A DNA stretch of 44,076 bases from JBAZLV01 sp041650055 (GTDB lineage Bacteria > Nitrospirota > UBA9217): NCBI GenBank assembly GCA_041650055.1, contig JBAZLV010000017.1, forward strand, positions 1-44,076, in the 5' to 3' direction. The position numbers and the translations under genes were made by a program. Shown in pieces: positions 16,104 through 24,539 of this stretch; position 1 is the first letter of the stretch; each line of letters starts with the position of its first letter. The notes under the pieces were generated by a model. The model saw only the letters and a list, made by a program, of their open reading frames with translations. It searched no databases and had not been told where the DNA came from.

Positions 16104-17123
16104 TCAGACAGATTTTCTGTTCGTAAATGCCTTCAAGGCTTCCAGTTTTTTCAATGCCGCCCCAGAATCAATTGATTCACTGGCGAGCCTGATACCTTCT
16201 GGAATATCAGCTGCTTTTCCTGAAGCCGTCAATCCAACTGCGGAGTTCAGGAGAACAATATCACGTTGCACGCCTTTCTTGCCTTTCAGAATATCAATGG
16301 TAATCAAGGCGTTCTTTGCCGCATCACCGCCTTTTAAAGCATCCGGCGTACATAAGGCGAAACCAAAATCAGCAGGTTGAATGAAATAATCGGTCACTGT
16401 GCCGTTTTTGTATTCTGAGATTTTTGTTCTATTTGTCAAGGTTATCTCGTCAAGACCATCCATACCATGAACGACAAATGCATGCGAAGCACCCAAATTT
16501 CCAAGTGCGTGCGCAAGCGGGTTCGTGAGATTTTCGGCGTACACGCCCATGAGCTGTGATGTCACTTTTGCCGGATTCGTAAGCGGACCAAGAAGATTGA
16601 AAATCGTTCTAATTCCGATCTCCCTCCGTGGACCGATCGCATATTTCATTGCCAGGTGCATCAACGGAGCAAATAAAAAACCGATTCCCACTTCCGCCAT
16701 GCATTCCTCCACTTTTTGAGAAGGAATATCTATGGCTACACCGAGTGCCTGGAGCACATCTGCGCTTCCGCTCTTGCTTGATACTGACCGGTTGCCGTGC
16801 TTCGCAACGGTGACGCCGGTGCCGGCGACTATAAAAGCGACGGTAGTTGAAATATTGAATGTATGTGCCATGTCGCCGCCCGTGCCGCAGGTATCTATCT
16901 GATAGCGCGACGCAAGATTGATCCGGACAGCTTTTTCCCGCATGACTCGTGCTGATCCCGTGATTTCTTCAACGGATTCGCCTTTCATTCTGAGCGCAGT
17001 AATGTACGCTGCGATCTGGGCATCCGTTGTCTCGCCCTGCATGATCTCCCGCATGACGACTTCGGCTTCAGCTTCGGTTAAGTTGATTCCGCCGGCGGCT
17101 TTTTCAATTGCTTCTTTAATCAT
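16104..17123 (-). CDS. trpD: Anthranilate phosphoribosyltransferase
   Basis: TrpD (339 residues) transfers phosphoribose from PRPP to anthranilate. The PRPP-binding motif DTCGTGGDMAHTFNIST, the KHGNRSVSSKSGSADVLQALG loop and the GPLTNPA segment are all present. Length is standard and it is not fused to trpG. It sits 12 bases upstream of trpC. The 133-base gap before it contains a degenerate inverted repeat. Confidence 0.97.
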   Translation of the reverse strand: MIKEAIEKAAGGINLTEAEAEVVMREIMQGETTDAQIAAYITALRMKGESVEEITGSARVMREKAVRINLASRYQIDTCGTGGDMAHTFNISTTVAFIVAGTGVTVAKHGNRSVSSKSGSADVLQALGVAIDIPSQKVEECMAEVGIGFLFAPLMHLAMKYAIGPRREIGIRTIFNLLGPLTNPAKVTSQLMGVYAENLTNPLAHALGNLGASHAFVVHGMDGLDEITLTNRTKISEYKNGTVTDYFIQPADFGFALCTPDALKGGDAAKNALITIDILKGKKGVQRDIVLLNSAVGLTASGKAADIPEGIRLASESIDSGAALKKLEALKAFTNRKSV

Positions 17124-17163
17124 AGAACCTCAACCACGATTGCATACAGACAGGCAACATAGT

Positions 17164-17256
17164 AACCACGGATGAGCACGGTTCAATAACACAGTTTAAA
17201 AATTTAGCATCTCGCTTTTATCTGTGTATATCCGTGTGAGCGAAGCTCCCGTGGTT
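17164..17256. repeat. Degenerate inverted repeat between trpG and trpD
   Basis: Perfect 8-base arms AACCACGG (17164-17171) and CCGTGGTT (17249-17256) flank a region with further imperfect symmetry, such as GATGAGCACGG near the left arm and TATCCGTGTGAG near the right. Similar ACCACGGATGA...TCCGTGGTT elements recur as intergenic dispersed repeats in many environmental genomes, to my recollection. The right arm directly abuts the stop codon of trpG. Confidence 0.6.
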
Positions 17257-17835
17257 TTAATGTGCAATTATATATAGCTTCAAAAAATTGCTGAGCAAAT
17301 CCTTCCCCGTGTTCGTTAAAATCGATTCTGGATGGAACTGCACACCTTCAACCTTGTACTGTTTATGCCTCACTCCCATGATAATGCCGTCGTCAGTCCA
17401 TGCGGAAATCTCAAGTGTTGAAGGCAGTGTTCTCCGCTCGATAATGAGGGAATGATACCGGGTTGCTTCGAACGGATTGGGAACGCCTGTAAAAATTGTT
17501 TTCCCATCATGATGAATCATGGATGTTTTTCCATGCATAAGATATGGTGCACGGATCACATCGCCGCCGAATGCCTGGCCGATGCATTGATGCCCCAGAC
17601 AAACACCGAAAATCGGAATTTTACCGCTGAAATTCCTGATCACCTCCAATGAAATTCCGGCTTCCTTTGGCGTGCAGGGACCTGGAGAAATTACAATCCG
17701 CTCAGGATTCAAGAATGCTATTTCACTGATGGTTATTTTGTCATTGCGACAAACCCTTACCTCCTGTCCGAGTTCTTCCAGGTACTGGACAAGGTTATAG
17801 GTAAAGGAATCGTAATTATCGATCATTAGTAACAT
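17257..17835 (-). CDS. trpG: Anthranilate synthase glutamine amidotransferase subunit
   Basis: This class I glutamine amidotransferase (192 residues) supplies ammonia to TrpE. The catalytic triad is visible: Cys79 in FGVCLGHQ, and His and Glu in VQFHPES. The N-terminus MLLMIDNYDSFTYNLVQYL is typical of TrpG/PabA. I chose the ATG at 17835, five bases after GAGG. The longer frame to 17853 would need a TTG start. It may also serve para-aminobenzoate synthesis, as dual-use TrpG/PabA proteins do. It lies between two inverted-repeat elements in the trp operon. Confidence 0.95.
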   Translation of the reverse strand: MLLMIDNYDSFTYNLVQYLEELGQEVRVCRNDKITISEIAFLNPERIVISPGPCTPKEAGISLEVIRNFSGKIPIFGVCLGHQCIGQAFGGDVIRAPYLMHGKTSMIHHDGKTIFTGVPNPFEATRYHSLIIERRTLPSTLEISAWTDDGIIMGVRHKQYKVEGVQFHPESILTNTGKDLLSNFLKLYIIAH

Positions 17836-17863
17836 AAAAACCTCAAAGCTCAAGAATCAAATC

Positions 17864-17920
17864 AATAACCAATCACCAAAATACAATATCCAAACATTTG
17901 GAGCTTGCTGATTGGTTATT
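17864..17920. repeat. 12-bp perfect inverted repeat between trpE and trpG
   Basis: AATAACCAATCA (17864-17875) and TGATTGGTTATT (17909-17920) are perfect reverse complements with a 33-base loop. It fills the short gap between trpE (stop at 17925) and trpG. There is no T-tract, so it is not an obvious terminator. It looks like a dispersed intergenic repeat and could form an mRNA stem affecting trpG expression. Confidence 0.65.
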
Positions 17921-17924
17921 TGCT

Positions 17925-19403
17925 TTAATCAAGTCCTTTTTCCGCCATTTCCACGGCGCGCATCATTGCCTTTGCCTTGTTTACGGTTTCCTGATACTCT
18001 GCCGCCGGATCGCTGTCTGCAACCACGCCCCCGCCTGCCTGGATATATGCAACACCCTTGTTGATGATCAGCGTCCGGATCGTGATGCAGGTATCCATAT
18101 TTCCTGAAAATCCAAAGTAGCCTACGGCACCAGCATACGGACCACGCCGGGTTGGTTCGAGTTCATCAATGATCTGCATTGCCCTGATCTTCGGGGCGCC
18201 TGATACGGTTCCTGCAGGGAAGCATGCACGGACAACATCATAGGCATTTTTATTTGAAGCAAGTGTTCCTCGGACATTCGAGACAATGTGCATGACATGG
18301 GAATATCGTTCGATCACCATGAGTTCGGTAACCTGGACACTGCCTGGAGTGCTTATTCTTCCGACATCATTTCTTCCAAGATCAACAAGCATGATATGTT
18401 CCGCTCGTTCTTTCGGGTCTGAAAGCAGCTCCGTCGCAAGACTTGCATCTTCTTCCTCTGTTGAACCGCGTTTTCGTGTTCCAGCGATGGGCCGAAGATC
18501 AATCTGATTGCCTTCCAGCCTTACCATAACCTCGGGCGAAGCGCCCACTACCGTTGCCTTACCGCAGCGCAGAAAATACATATATGGAGAGGGATTGATC
18601 AGCCGGAGTGCACGATAAATCTCGAAAGGCTCTGCATTGATCCTTGTCTCGAATCGTTGAGAAGGCACGACCTGAAATATGTCTCCAGCCTTGATGTATT
18701 CTTTGGCTTTCAAGACTGCCTTTTGATACTCACCTTGCGTAAAATTTGAAGATAATGCGTGCTCCGGTTGTTTTTTCTTATGTCCCGAATGCTGATCTTT
18801 TATTGCGGTTTTTAATTTTTTAACTAGGGCATTGATTTTTCGTGTGGCTTCCCGGTACGCGGCTTCTGCTGATTTCCCGTTTATATGAGCATTTGAAACG
18901 ACCTTGATTTTGTGGCTCAGGTTATCAAAGATCAGGAGGGTATCGGTGATGATGAAACAGGAATCCGGAACATCAAGTCCGTCTTTTTCCCTGATCGGCA
19001 TATCTTCAAAAAAGCGGATTACATCATACCCTAAAAAGCCGACCGCGCCGCCGTAAAACCGCGGGAGCGAAGGATCAGGCACGGGCTTATATTCTGATAA
19101 TATCTTTCTGATTACTTCAAGAGGATCCTGACTTCCAATTATTCTCGTTTTCCCGTTGCGAGTGATCTCCAGGGTTTCTCGTCTGCTTTTTATAACAATT
19201 GAAGGCCTGCTCCCGAGAAACGAAAATCGGGCCCATTTTTCTCCGCCTTCCATGCTCTCAAGAAGAAAAGCATGTTGATTATCATCAATCTTGAGAAATG
19301 CGGAAACCGGAGTTTCCATATCGGCAAGGATCTCGCGATATACAGGAATGAGATTTCCCTTTTTTGCTTTCTGCTTAAATTCTTCGAGCGATGGATGGAT
19401 CAT
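17925..19403 (-). CDS. trpE: Anthranilate synthase component I
   Basis: TrpE (492 residues) converts chorismate to anthranilate with TrpG. The chorismate-binding domain shows IAGTRKRGSTEEEDASL, DLGRNDVGRISTPGSV, FPAGTVSGAPKIRAMQIIDELEP split over about 390-412, and the C-terminal IQAGGGVVADSDP. The N-terminal LLES motif (AFLLESMEGG), part of the tryptophan feedback site in known TrpE proteins, is retained, so allosteric inhibition by tryptophan is expected. It is the first gene of the trp cluster. A consensus promoter lies only about 30 bases upstream, leaving no room for a leader-peptide attenuator. Confidence 0.98.
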   Translation of the reverse strand: MIHPSLEEFKQKAKKGNLIPVYREILADMETPVSAFLKIDDNQHAFLLESMEGGEKWARFSFLGSRPSIVIKSRRETLEITRNGKTRIIGSQDPLEVIRKILSEYKPVPDPSLPRFYGGAVGFLGYDVIRFFEDMPIREKDGLDVPDSCFIITDTLLIFDNLSHKIKVVSNAHINGKSAEAAYREATRKINALVKKLKTAIKDQHSGHKKKQPEHALSSNFTQGEYQKAVLKAKEYIKAGDIFQVVPSQRFETRINAEPFEIYRALRLINPSPYMYFLRCGKATVVGASPEVMVRLEGNQIDLRPIAGTRKRGSTEEEDASLATELLSDPKERAEHIMLVDLGRNDVGRISTPGSVQVTELMVIERYSHVMHIVSNVRGTLASNKNAYDVVRACFPAGTVSGAPKIRAMQIIDELEPTRRGPYAGAVGYFGFSGNMDTCITIRTLIINKGVAYIQAGGGVVADSDPAAEYQETVNKAKAMMRAVEMAEKGLD

Positions 19404-19438
19404 AAATCGGAAGCCTTTGCAAAATAAGAAGTTTCTGT

Positions 19439-19467
19439 ACTATACCAGATGGATTCAATAAGTTCAA
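19439..19467 (-). promoter_or_regulatory. Promoter of the trp operon
   Basis: On the minus strand TTGAAC (19467-19462) and TATAGT (19444-19439) are separated by exactly 17 bases. The transcript would start near 19432, about 30 bases before the trpE ATG. I see no trp-repressor-like palindrome over the boxes. Confidence 0.7.
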
Positions 19468-19519
19468 CGAGAAAGAGGAGCGAGAGGGGAGTAATATTTT
19501 ATTGAAGGCACTGCTGCTT

Positions 19520-20326
19520 CTAATATGGCTGAACAGTATGCGAAGATGCATTTTCCTGGATACTTGAAAAAGCAAGCAACCCTAAAAAAACGAAGTTAAC
19601 GCCTGGAATGAGCATAAGAAGTCCCAGCCATTTGTTGTGTCCCAGATTCTCGACAAGGCATATCCAGAGATAGGAAATGACAAATAAATTGAGGAAGGGA
19701 ATAAGACAAGGTATGATCCACCAAAGTGACTTTCCTGCGGATTTGAAGAATATCCAGATCTGGAGAATAGGAATCCAGGCAAGCCACGCAGCAGGAATGT
19801 CCAGTTTTTTTGCTATACGATAGTGGCAGAGGCATGTGAAAAAATAGATTGCAAGAAATAAGATGAAGATGACTTTCATTTTCTCAGTATAGAGCGCCAC
19901 AAGCTGTGTTTTTTTGGCGATGGCCGGATCCACCGGTTGCATCGGTAAGGGAGACACGGTCTTCGATCCGGTGGATTGTGGTGTCGTGGTTCCTGTTGAT
20001 TGATATGCTGCGGTTATTCCGGGAGATGAGACGATTCCCTTTGTTTTTAAAACTGTCGACGATGCAGAGGATTTTATGCTTGGTAATTGAGGTTGTTTGG
20101 GAGCCGCCAGTGGTTGAGAAGCCTGTTTTTGAGAAGCTGGAGCAGCGGTTTTCTCTTCCTCTGAAGGAATAGCTTTTTCTTCGGGTTGTTGCTTTTCTGG
20201 TTTCGGGTAATCGGTAATATGAAACTGGCCTTTGTCATCGACCCAGCTGTAAGCAGCATGGGAAGGAGTATGCCAGGAAAAAAGCATAAGGACGGTTACG
20301 ATAAGAGGAAGCGAGCCTTTTTTCAT
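19520..20326 (-). CDS. DUF4124-domain membrane protein
   Basis: This 268-residue protein has a signal peptide (MKKGSLPLIVTVLMLFSWHTPSHA). Immediately after it comes a DUF4124 motif (AYSWVDDKGQFHITDYP). A long Pro/Gln/Ser-rich linker (about 45-150) leads to a C-terminal membrane domain with four or so helices (about 165-260). That domain has repeated xPxLQIWIFFKSAGKSLWWIIPCL-like features, split across helices, recalling DUF5684-type proteins. The ATG at 20326 is preceded by AAGGAG. The open frame continues upstream to 20536 but would overlap the topoisomerase gene. It is 100 bases downstream of that gene. Function is unknown. Confidence 0.78.
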   Translation of the reverse strand: MKKGSLPLIVTVLMLFSWHTPSHAAYSWVDDKGQFHITDYPKPEKQQPEEKAIPSEEEKTAAPASQKQASQPLAAPKQPQLPSIKSSASSTVLKTKGIVSSPGITAAYQSTGTTTPQSTGSKTVSPLPMQPVDPAIAKKTQLVALYTEKMKVIFILFLAIYFFTCLCHYRIAKKLDIPAAWLAWIPILQIWIFFKSAGKSLWWIIPCLIPFLNLFVISYLWICLVENLGHNKWLGLLMLIPGVNFVFLGLLAFSSIQENASSHTVQPY

Positions 20327-20426
20327 GCGGTTCTCCTTTGCCAGAACCATGCATAGAGGAATATCAATGAAGATAATACAGATCAAAAAGAAATACAAAG
20401 AGATATCTTGGAGGAATGACGAATGG

Positions 20427-22322
20427 TCAAATATCCAGTTCAGCAAATTCAGCGCGTTCTTTAATAAACACAAACCGCGCTTTCGGGTCCTTTCCCATAA
20501 GACGTTCAAATACGTCGCCGGTTGCTTTATGATCAACTACCTGTATCTTCATCAGTGTTCGGGTCTTTGGATTCATGGTGGTTTCTTTGAGCGTTTCCGG
20601 ATTCATTTCTCCGAGACCTTTGAATCTACCAACTTCATATTTTTTCCCGTTTAGTCGTGAAAGAATTTTTTCCTTTTCCTGTTCATCCATGGCATAAAAA
20701 ACTTCTTTTCCTGATTCAATCTTGAACAGAGGAGGCATCGCAAGGTAGACATGACCATGGTTAATAAGTTCGGGCATGTACCGGTAGATAAACGTCAAAA
20801 GAAGTACGCTGATATGCGCTCCATCCACATCCGCGTCGGTCATGAGAATGACTCTGCTGTACCGCAGCTTATTTACATCAAAATGCTGACCAACGCCGCA
20901 GCCGAGCGTTGCAAGAAGATTCTTGATTTCATTGTTTGACTGAATCCGTTCAAGCGAAGCAACCTGCTCCACGTTCAGGATTTTTCCTCTGAGCGAGAGG
21001 ACTGCCTGGGTTTTCCGGTCACGCGCCATTTTTGCCGAGCCGCCTGCAGACTCACCTTCTACAATAAAAAGTTCTGTGTCTTCTGTTTTATTGGAGGAGC
21101 AGTCGGCCAGTTTTCCCGGCAGATTCAGTTTCAACGATGAAAGTTTTCTGGCAACGCTTTCCTTTGCTGCCCTTGATGCAAGGCGTGCCTCGGCTGCAAG
21201 TACGACCCTGTTTACCACAGCATCTGCCATGGAGGGATTCGCCAGCAGATATGCTTCGCATGCATTTCTGACTGCACTGTCAATAGGCGAGGATATTTCC
21301 GGATTGTTTAGTTTTTCCTTGGTCTGTCCCTGGAACTGCGGATTTTTTACGAGCACACTTACAATGCCGTACAATCCTTCGTAGACATCTTCCGCAGTGA
21401 TGGTCTTGACGTTTTTTGGAAGAAGATTCTTCCTCTCTGCATACGCTCTCACGGCTTTCGTAAGACCCTGTCGTACCGCCAGCTCGTGTGTTCCGCCATC
21501 GGATGTGTTGATCGAGTTGGCATAGGAGTGAACCTCGGTTTCAGTTGACGTGGTCCAATGGATCGCACATTCGATCTTAAAATCGTCTTCTTTCTCGAGA
21601 TAAAAAGGCTCGGGATTGACAAGCTGGGTTTCCTCGACAATCCGCTTGATGTAATCCCTGATTCCGTTTTCATACCGAAAGACAACGGGTTTTTCGCCAT
21701 CCCGCGGATTTTCAATGGTGATCTTGAGTCCGCGGTTCAGGAAGGCCTTGCTTTCGGATACTTCAAGAATTGTTTTGTAGTTAAAACTTGTTTTTGAAAA
21801 AATATCCGGATCCGGATGAAAATAAATCTGTGTACCTCGTGCCTTGGTCGATTTTCCTTTTTTTAAGGCGCCTTTCGGTTTGCCCCGGGAAAATTCCTGT
21901 GTCCATTCATAGCCGTCACGCCAGACCGTTGCAATATACGTTTCGGATAAAGCATTCACGACGGATGCACCGACGCCATGCAGCCCGCCGGAAGACTTAT
22001 AGGCAGTATGATCGAATTTCCCACCCGCATGCAGCGTGCAGAGAATCGTTTCGATTGCTGGCCGTTTTGTTTTCGGATGGATATCAACCGGAATGCCTCT
22101 GCCGTTATCGATAACCGTTATTCCACCATTCTTTTCCAGTCGGATGGTGATGGATGAACAGAATCCGTTCAGAGCTTCATCGACCGCGTTATCAAGGGTT
22201 TCCCAGACGAGATGATGAAGACCGCGCATGTCGGTTGAACCGATATACATGGCTGGTCGTTTTCTGACTGGTTCAAGCCCCTCAAGAACTGTAATATCTT
22301 TTGCGGTATAGGTTGCTGCCAT
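20427..22322 (-). CDS. Type IIA DNA topoisomerase B subunit (ParE/GyrB family)
   Basis: This 631-residue ATPase subunit carries the GHKL motifs ETLDNAVDEAL, DNGRGIPVD and GGLHGVGASVVNALS. A transducer domain follows, then the TOPRIM motifs EGESAGGSA and DADVDGAHI, and the C-terminal RFKGLGEMNPETLKETT. The length lacks the large insert of E. coli GyrB and is close to ParE. The RFKGLGEMNP form also recalls ParE, while AMYIGSTDMRGLHHLV is GyrB-like. I therefore do not assign gyrB or parE. The A-subunit gene is not in the window. GGAGG precedes the ATG, and a promoter lies about 75 bases upstream. Confidence 0.95.
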   Translation of the reverse strand: MAATYTAKDITVLEGLEPVRKRPAMYIGSTDMRGLHHLVWETLDNAVDEALNGFCSSITIRLEKNGGITVIDNGRGIPVDIHPKTKRPAIETILCTLHAGGKFDHTAYKSSGGLHGVGASVVNALSETYIATVWRDGYEWTQEFSRGKPKGALKKGKSTKARGTQIYFHPDPDIFSKTSFNYKTILEVSESKAFLNRGLKITIENPRDGEKPVVFRYENGIRDYIKRIVEETQLVNPEPFYLEKEDDFKIECAIHWTTSTETEVHSYANSINTSDGGTHELAVRQGLTKAVRAYAERKNLLPKNVKTITAEDVYEGLYGIVSVLVKNPQFQGQTKEKLNNPEISSPIDSAVRNACEAYLLANPSMADAVVNRVVLAAEARLASRAAKESVARKLSSLKLNLPGKLADCSSNKTEDTELFIVEGESAGGSAKMARDRKTQAVLSLRGKILNVEQVASLERIQSNNEIKNLLATLGCGVGQHFDVNKLRYSRVILMTDADVDGAHISVLLLTFIYRYMPELINHGHVYLAMPPLFKIESGKEVFYAMDEQEKEKILSRLNGKKYEVGRFKGLGEMNPETLKETTMNPKTRTLMKIQVVDHKATGDVFERLMGKDPKARFVFIKERAEFAELDI

Positions 22323-22394
22323 GCAAGCCTCCGGGCACTACATCCATTGAGGAACAATTTGAATGCGAGAGTACAATCCTGTATTCGGGTGCAG

Positions 22395-22423
22395 ATTATA
22401 AATCAGGAAGGTGGATAAAGCAA
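22395..22423 (-). promoter_or_regulatory. Promoter of the topoisomerase gene
   Basis: On the minus strand TTGCTT (22423-22418) and a perfect TATAAT (22400-22395) are separated by 17 bases. The expected start is near 22388, giving a leader of about 65 bases before the ATG at 22322. Confidence 0.55.
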
Positions 22424-22478
22424 TATGAAGTTTGATGATGTCAGAATGAAACAGACTTTTGGAAACAGCTTGTAAGCC

Positions 22479-22547
22479 GTCATCCTCAACGAAGTGAAGA
22501 TATCAAGTCTTTGGAAAGGAAGATTCTTCGCTATGCTTAGAATTGCA
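22479..22547. repeat. Decayed copy of a dispersed GTCATCCTGAGCGAAG-type repeat
   Basis: The left arm reads GTCATCCTCAACGAAGTGAA and the right arm GATTCTTCGCTATGCTTAGA. They are imperfect reverse complements, and both resemble the short intergenic repeat GTCATTCTGAGCGAAGCGAA seen in many environmental genomes. Several mismatches indicate an old copy. It occupies the 288-base gap between the GGDEF-EAL gene and the topoisomerase gene; nothing else is visible there except the promoter. Confidence 0.6.
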
Positions 22548-22610
22548 ATTCCCTGAATAGCCATAGCATATTTTCAGGAACTGGCTGGTAGGATACGAAA
22601 AGAAGAACTG

Positions 22611-24077
22611 TCAGATAAAATGAGGCGCTGGGCGACCGAAATAATATCCCTGTGCATATTCAATTCCCGCCAGGCGGATATTTTCAAGAATGGATTCTGA
22701 TTCTACATATTCGGCGATAGCCTTGATGTCGAGCTGCTTTGCAAGTGCTGCAATGTTGGCGACGATAATATGTTCTCTCGAGTTGCTTTCGTTTATGTTC
22801 TTTATGAACTCACCGTCAATCTTCATGAAGTCAACCATAAACCGTTTAATGTAATGGAGGGAGGAATGGCCCGAACCAAAATCATCAATTGCAAACCGGT
22901 ATCCTTCCCGTTTCCAATCTTTTATGATTGTTTCAAGCGCGTCAATGTTCTTTACAGTGTCACGTTCGGTGATTTCGAATACCAGTTGTGAAGGAGAGAT
23001 TCCATGGCGCTCCACCTGATTACGGACGGCGTCCATGAACGCAGGCAGGATCAGCGCCCTGGGTGAAATATTAAAAAAAAGACTGCGGGTATAGCCATGC
23101 TTTTTTACTGAAGTAAAAACATGCGCCATGATCAGGGCATCGATTTTTCCGATGGCTCCCATCCCTTCGGCGGCTTCTATGAATTCCGCCGCTGGAATGA
23201 TCCGCTCGGGAGTCACTATTCTCGTCAGAACCTCATAAGCAAAAATTGACTGGTCCTGCAAAGAGACAATCGGTTGAAAATAAGGAACAATACGATGTTT
23301 TCTCATTGCATCCATGATGAATAGACTTTTTTCTCCCACGCTTTTCAGCAGCGTTATGTCCATATCCTCACTGGGAGCGCTTAAACGGTCCTTTCCCGAT
23401 GCCTTGGCCTTATGCAACATATTTTCGGCGAGCAGGAAAAGACCCTGCGCATCCTCTGCATGATCAGGAAATATCGCAAGACCGATCGAGGCTGTAATGG
23501 GAGTTGCTAGTTTGTCGGACTGAGACAGCGAATGAGCGTGAATATTCTGAAGCAGCCTTTTGGATGCAATATATGCCTGCGCCTCATCACAAACCGGTAA
23601 AATTGCGGCAAAATCATCTCCACCATACCGGGCTGCGATATCGCCCTTGCGGATTGCGTCCTTCAAGATGACGGAAAAATCTTTCAAGTATGCATCGCCG
23701 ACTTCATGGCCGTGCAGGTCATTGATGTTTTTAAAATTATCGATATCTATCAGCATGAGAGCAAAACGATATTTCTGGCGTTTTGACCGTTCTATCTCAT
23801 AGCTGAGAAAATCCCAGAAGGTGACCTTGTTGTATAAATTGGTGAGCGGGTCTCTCGTTGAGCATTGCCGGGTTGCTTCGGTTGACGCTCGGAATAATTT
23901 CTGCAGTCGAATAGCAATTATTCCGGGAATAATGGATAGAATGAAGAATACCGAGATAAAAACGATCTTTCCCGGTCCGATATCCGGCATGAATATACCA
24001 AGGAGAATTGCCATGCCGAACAGTACAAAGGCAAGAATAAAAAGGTTCAATTTCATTTCAGATCGGGTTGGATCCAT
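22611..24077 (-). CDS. Membrane-anchored GGDEF-EAL cyclic-di-GMP signalling protein
   Basis: This 488-residue protein has two N-terminal membrane helices (about 9-29 and 38-58). A GGDEF domain (about 70-235) follows, with the variant active site YGGDDF (residues 152-156) and an inhibitory-site motif RKGD (143-146) at the usual five-residue distance. The EAL domain (about 250-485) has YEVLTR in place of EAL, plus FEITERD, IDDFGSGHSS, MKIDGEFI and AQGYYFGRP. Catalytic residues for phosphodiesterase activity are present. Both activities are plausible and the balance cannot be predicted. It has no periplasmic sensor domain. The ATG at 24077 has only a weak GGGA upstream. Confidence 0.92.
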   Translation of the reverse strand: MDPTRSEMKLNLFILAFVLFGMAILLGIFMPDIGPGKIVFISVFFILSIIPGIIAIRLQKLFRASTEATRQCSTRDPLTNLYNKVTFWDFLSYEIERSKRQKYRFALMLIDIDNFKNINDLHGHEVGDAYLKDFSVILKDAIRKGDIAARYGGDDFAAILPVCDEAQAYIASKRLLQNIHAHSLSQSDKLATPITASIGLAIFPDHAEDAQGLFLLAENMLHKAKASGKDRLSAPSEDMDITLLKSVGEKSLFIMDAMRKHRIVPYFQPIVSLQDQSIFAYEVLTRIVTPERIIPAAEFIEAAEGMGAIGKIDALIMAHVFTSVKKHGYTRSLFFNISPRALILPAFMDAVRNQVERHGISPSQLVFEITERDTVKNIDALETIIKDWKREGYRFAIDDFGSGHSSLHYIKRFMVDFMKIDGEFIKNINESNSREHIIVANIAALAKQLDIKAIAEYVESESILENIRLAGIEYAQGYYFGRPAPHFI

Positions 24078-24206
24078 TTTCCCATTCTTTCTCTACGAAA
24101 AAAGTAGTATAGCTAAAATATAGCGCATCTAACAGAAAAGTAAAGGTGGTTTTGGCTCTTTTTATATCTGAAGAAAGAAAACTGTTGCAGGATTCATTTT
24201 TCTCTC

Positions 24207-24235
24207 TTGATTTTATGAATTCGCGAGGGTACAAT
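24207..24235 (+). promoter_or_regulatory. Promoter of the ferredoxin gene
   Basis: TTGATT (24207-24212) and TACAAT (24230-24235) are separated by exactly 17 bases. The transcript would start near 24242 and would have a leader of about 35 bases containing AAGGGGGAG before the ATG at 24278. Confidence 0.65.
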
Positions 24236-24277
24236 AAGCCGTTTTTCTAACTATACCTTCAAGGGGGAGAATGGATT

Positions 24278-24463
24278 ATGTATAAAGTAACGGTGGATAA
24301 TGGCAAGTGTAACGGCGACGGCATCTGTGTAGATACATGCCCGGTATCCGTATTTGAGATGCAGAATGGCAAGGCAGTGCCGGTAAATATGTCAGAATGT
24401 ATCAGCTGTGAAGCCTGTGTGGAAGGCTGCCCGGAAAAAGCAATTACTGTCACAGAAGAATAA
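24278..24463 (+). CDS. 7-Cys dicluster ferredoxin with an Asp in the first motif
   Basis: This is a 61-residue ferredoxin, an electron carrier of bacterial type. The first motif is CNGDGICVDTCP: Cys11, Asp14, Cys17, Cys21, with Asp in the place of the second cysteine. The second motif is a complete CISCEACVEGCP (Cys41, 44, 47, 51). This CxxD pattern is like Pyrococcus furiosus ferredoxin and Desulfovibrio africanus ferredoxin III. In those proteins the site holds an Asp-ligated [4Fe-4S] or an interconvertible [3Fe-4S] cluster. The gene is a single-gene unit with its own promoter and a strong terminator, so it is probably well expressed. The redox partner is not evident from the neighbours. 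Confidence 0.93.
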   Translation: MYKVTVDNGKCNGDGICVDTCPVSVFEMQNGKAVPVNMSECISCEACVEGCPEKAITVTEE

Positions 24464-24483
24464 GCATTACCTATCTAAAACAG

Positions 24484-24511
24484 AAAGGGGGCTTAGAGGC
24501 CCCCTTTTTTT
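24484..24511 (+). terminator. Rho-independent terminator after the ferredoxin gene
   Basis: AAAGGGGGC, loop TTAGAG, then GCCCCCTTT form a strong stem that runs into a tract of seven T residues. The spacing, 20 bases after the stop, is typical. Confidence 0.92.
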
Positions 24512-24539
24512 ATTCTATCGGATATATCCTGTCTGAATG

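Noticed and set aside
17836..17853. TTG start upstream for trpG
   Set aside because: The ATG at 17835 has GAGG at proper distance and gives the standard N-terminus.
20327..20536. 70-residue N-terminal extension of the DUF4124 protein
   Set aside because: It would overlap the topoisomerase gene, whereas the internal ATG at 20326 has AAGGAG and begins a clear signal peptide.
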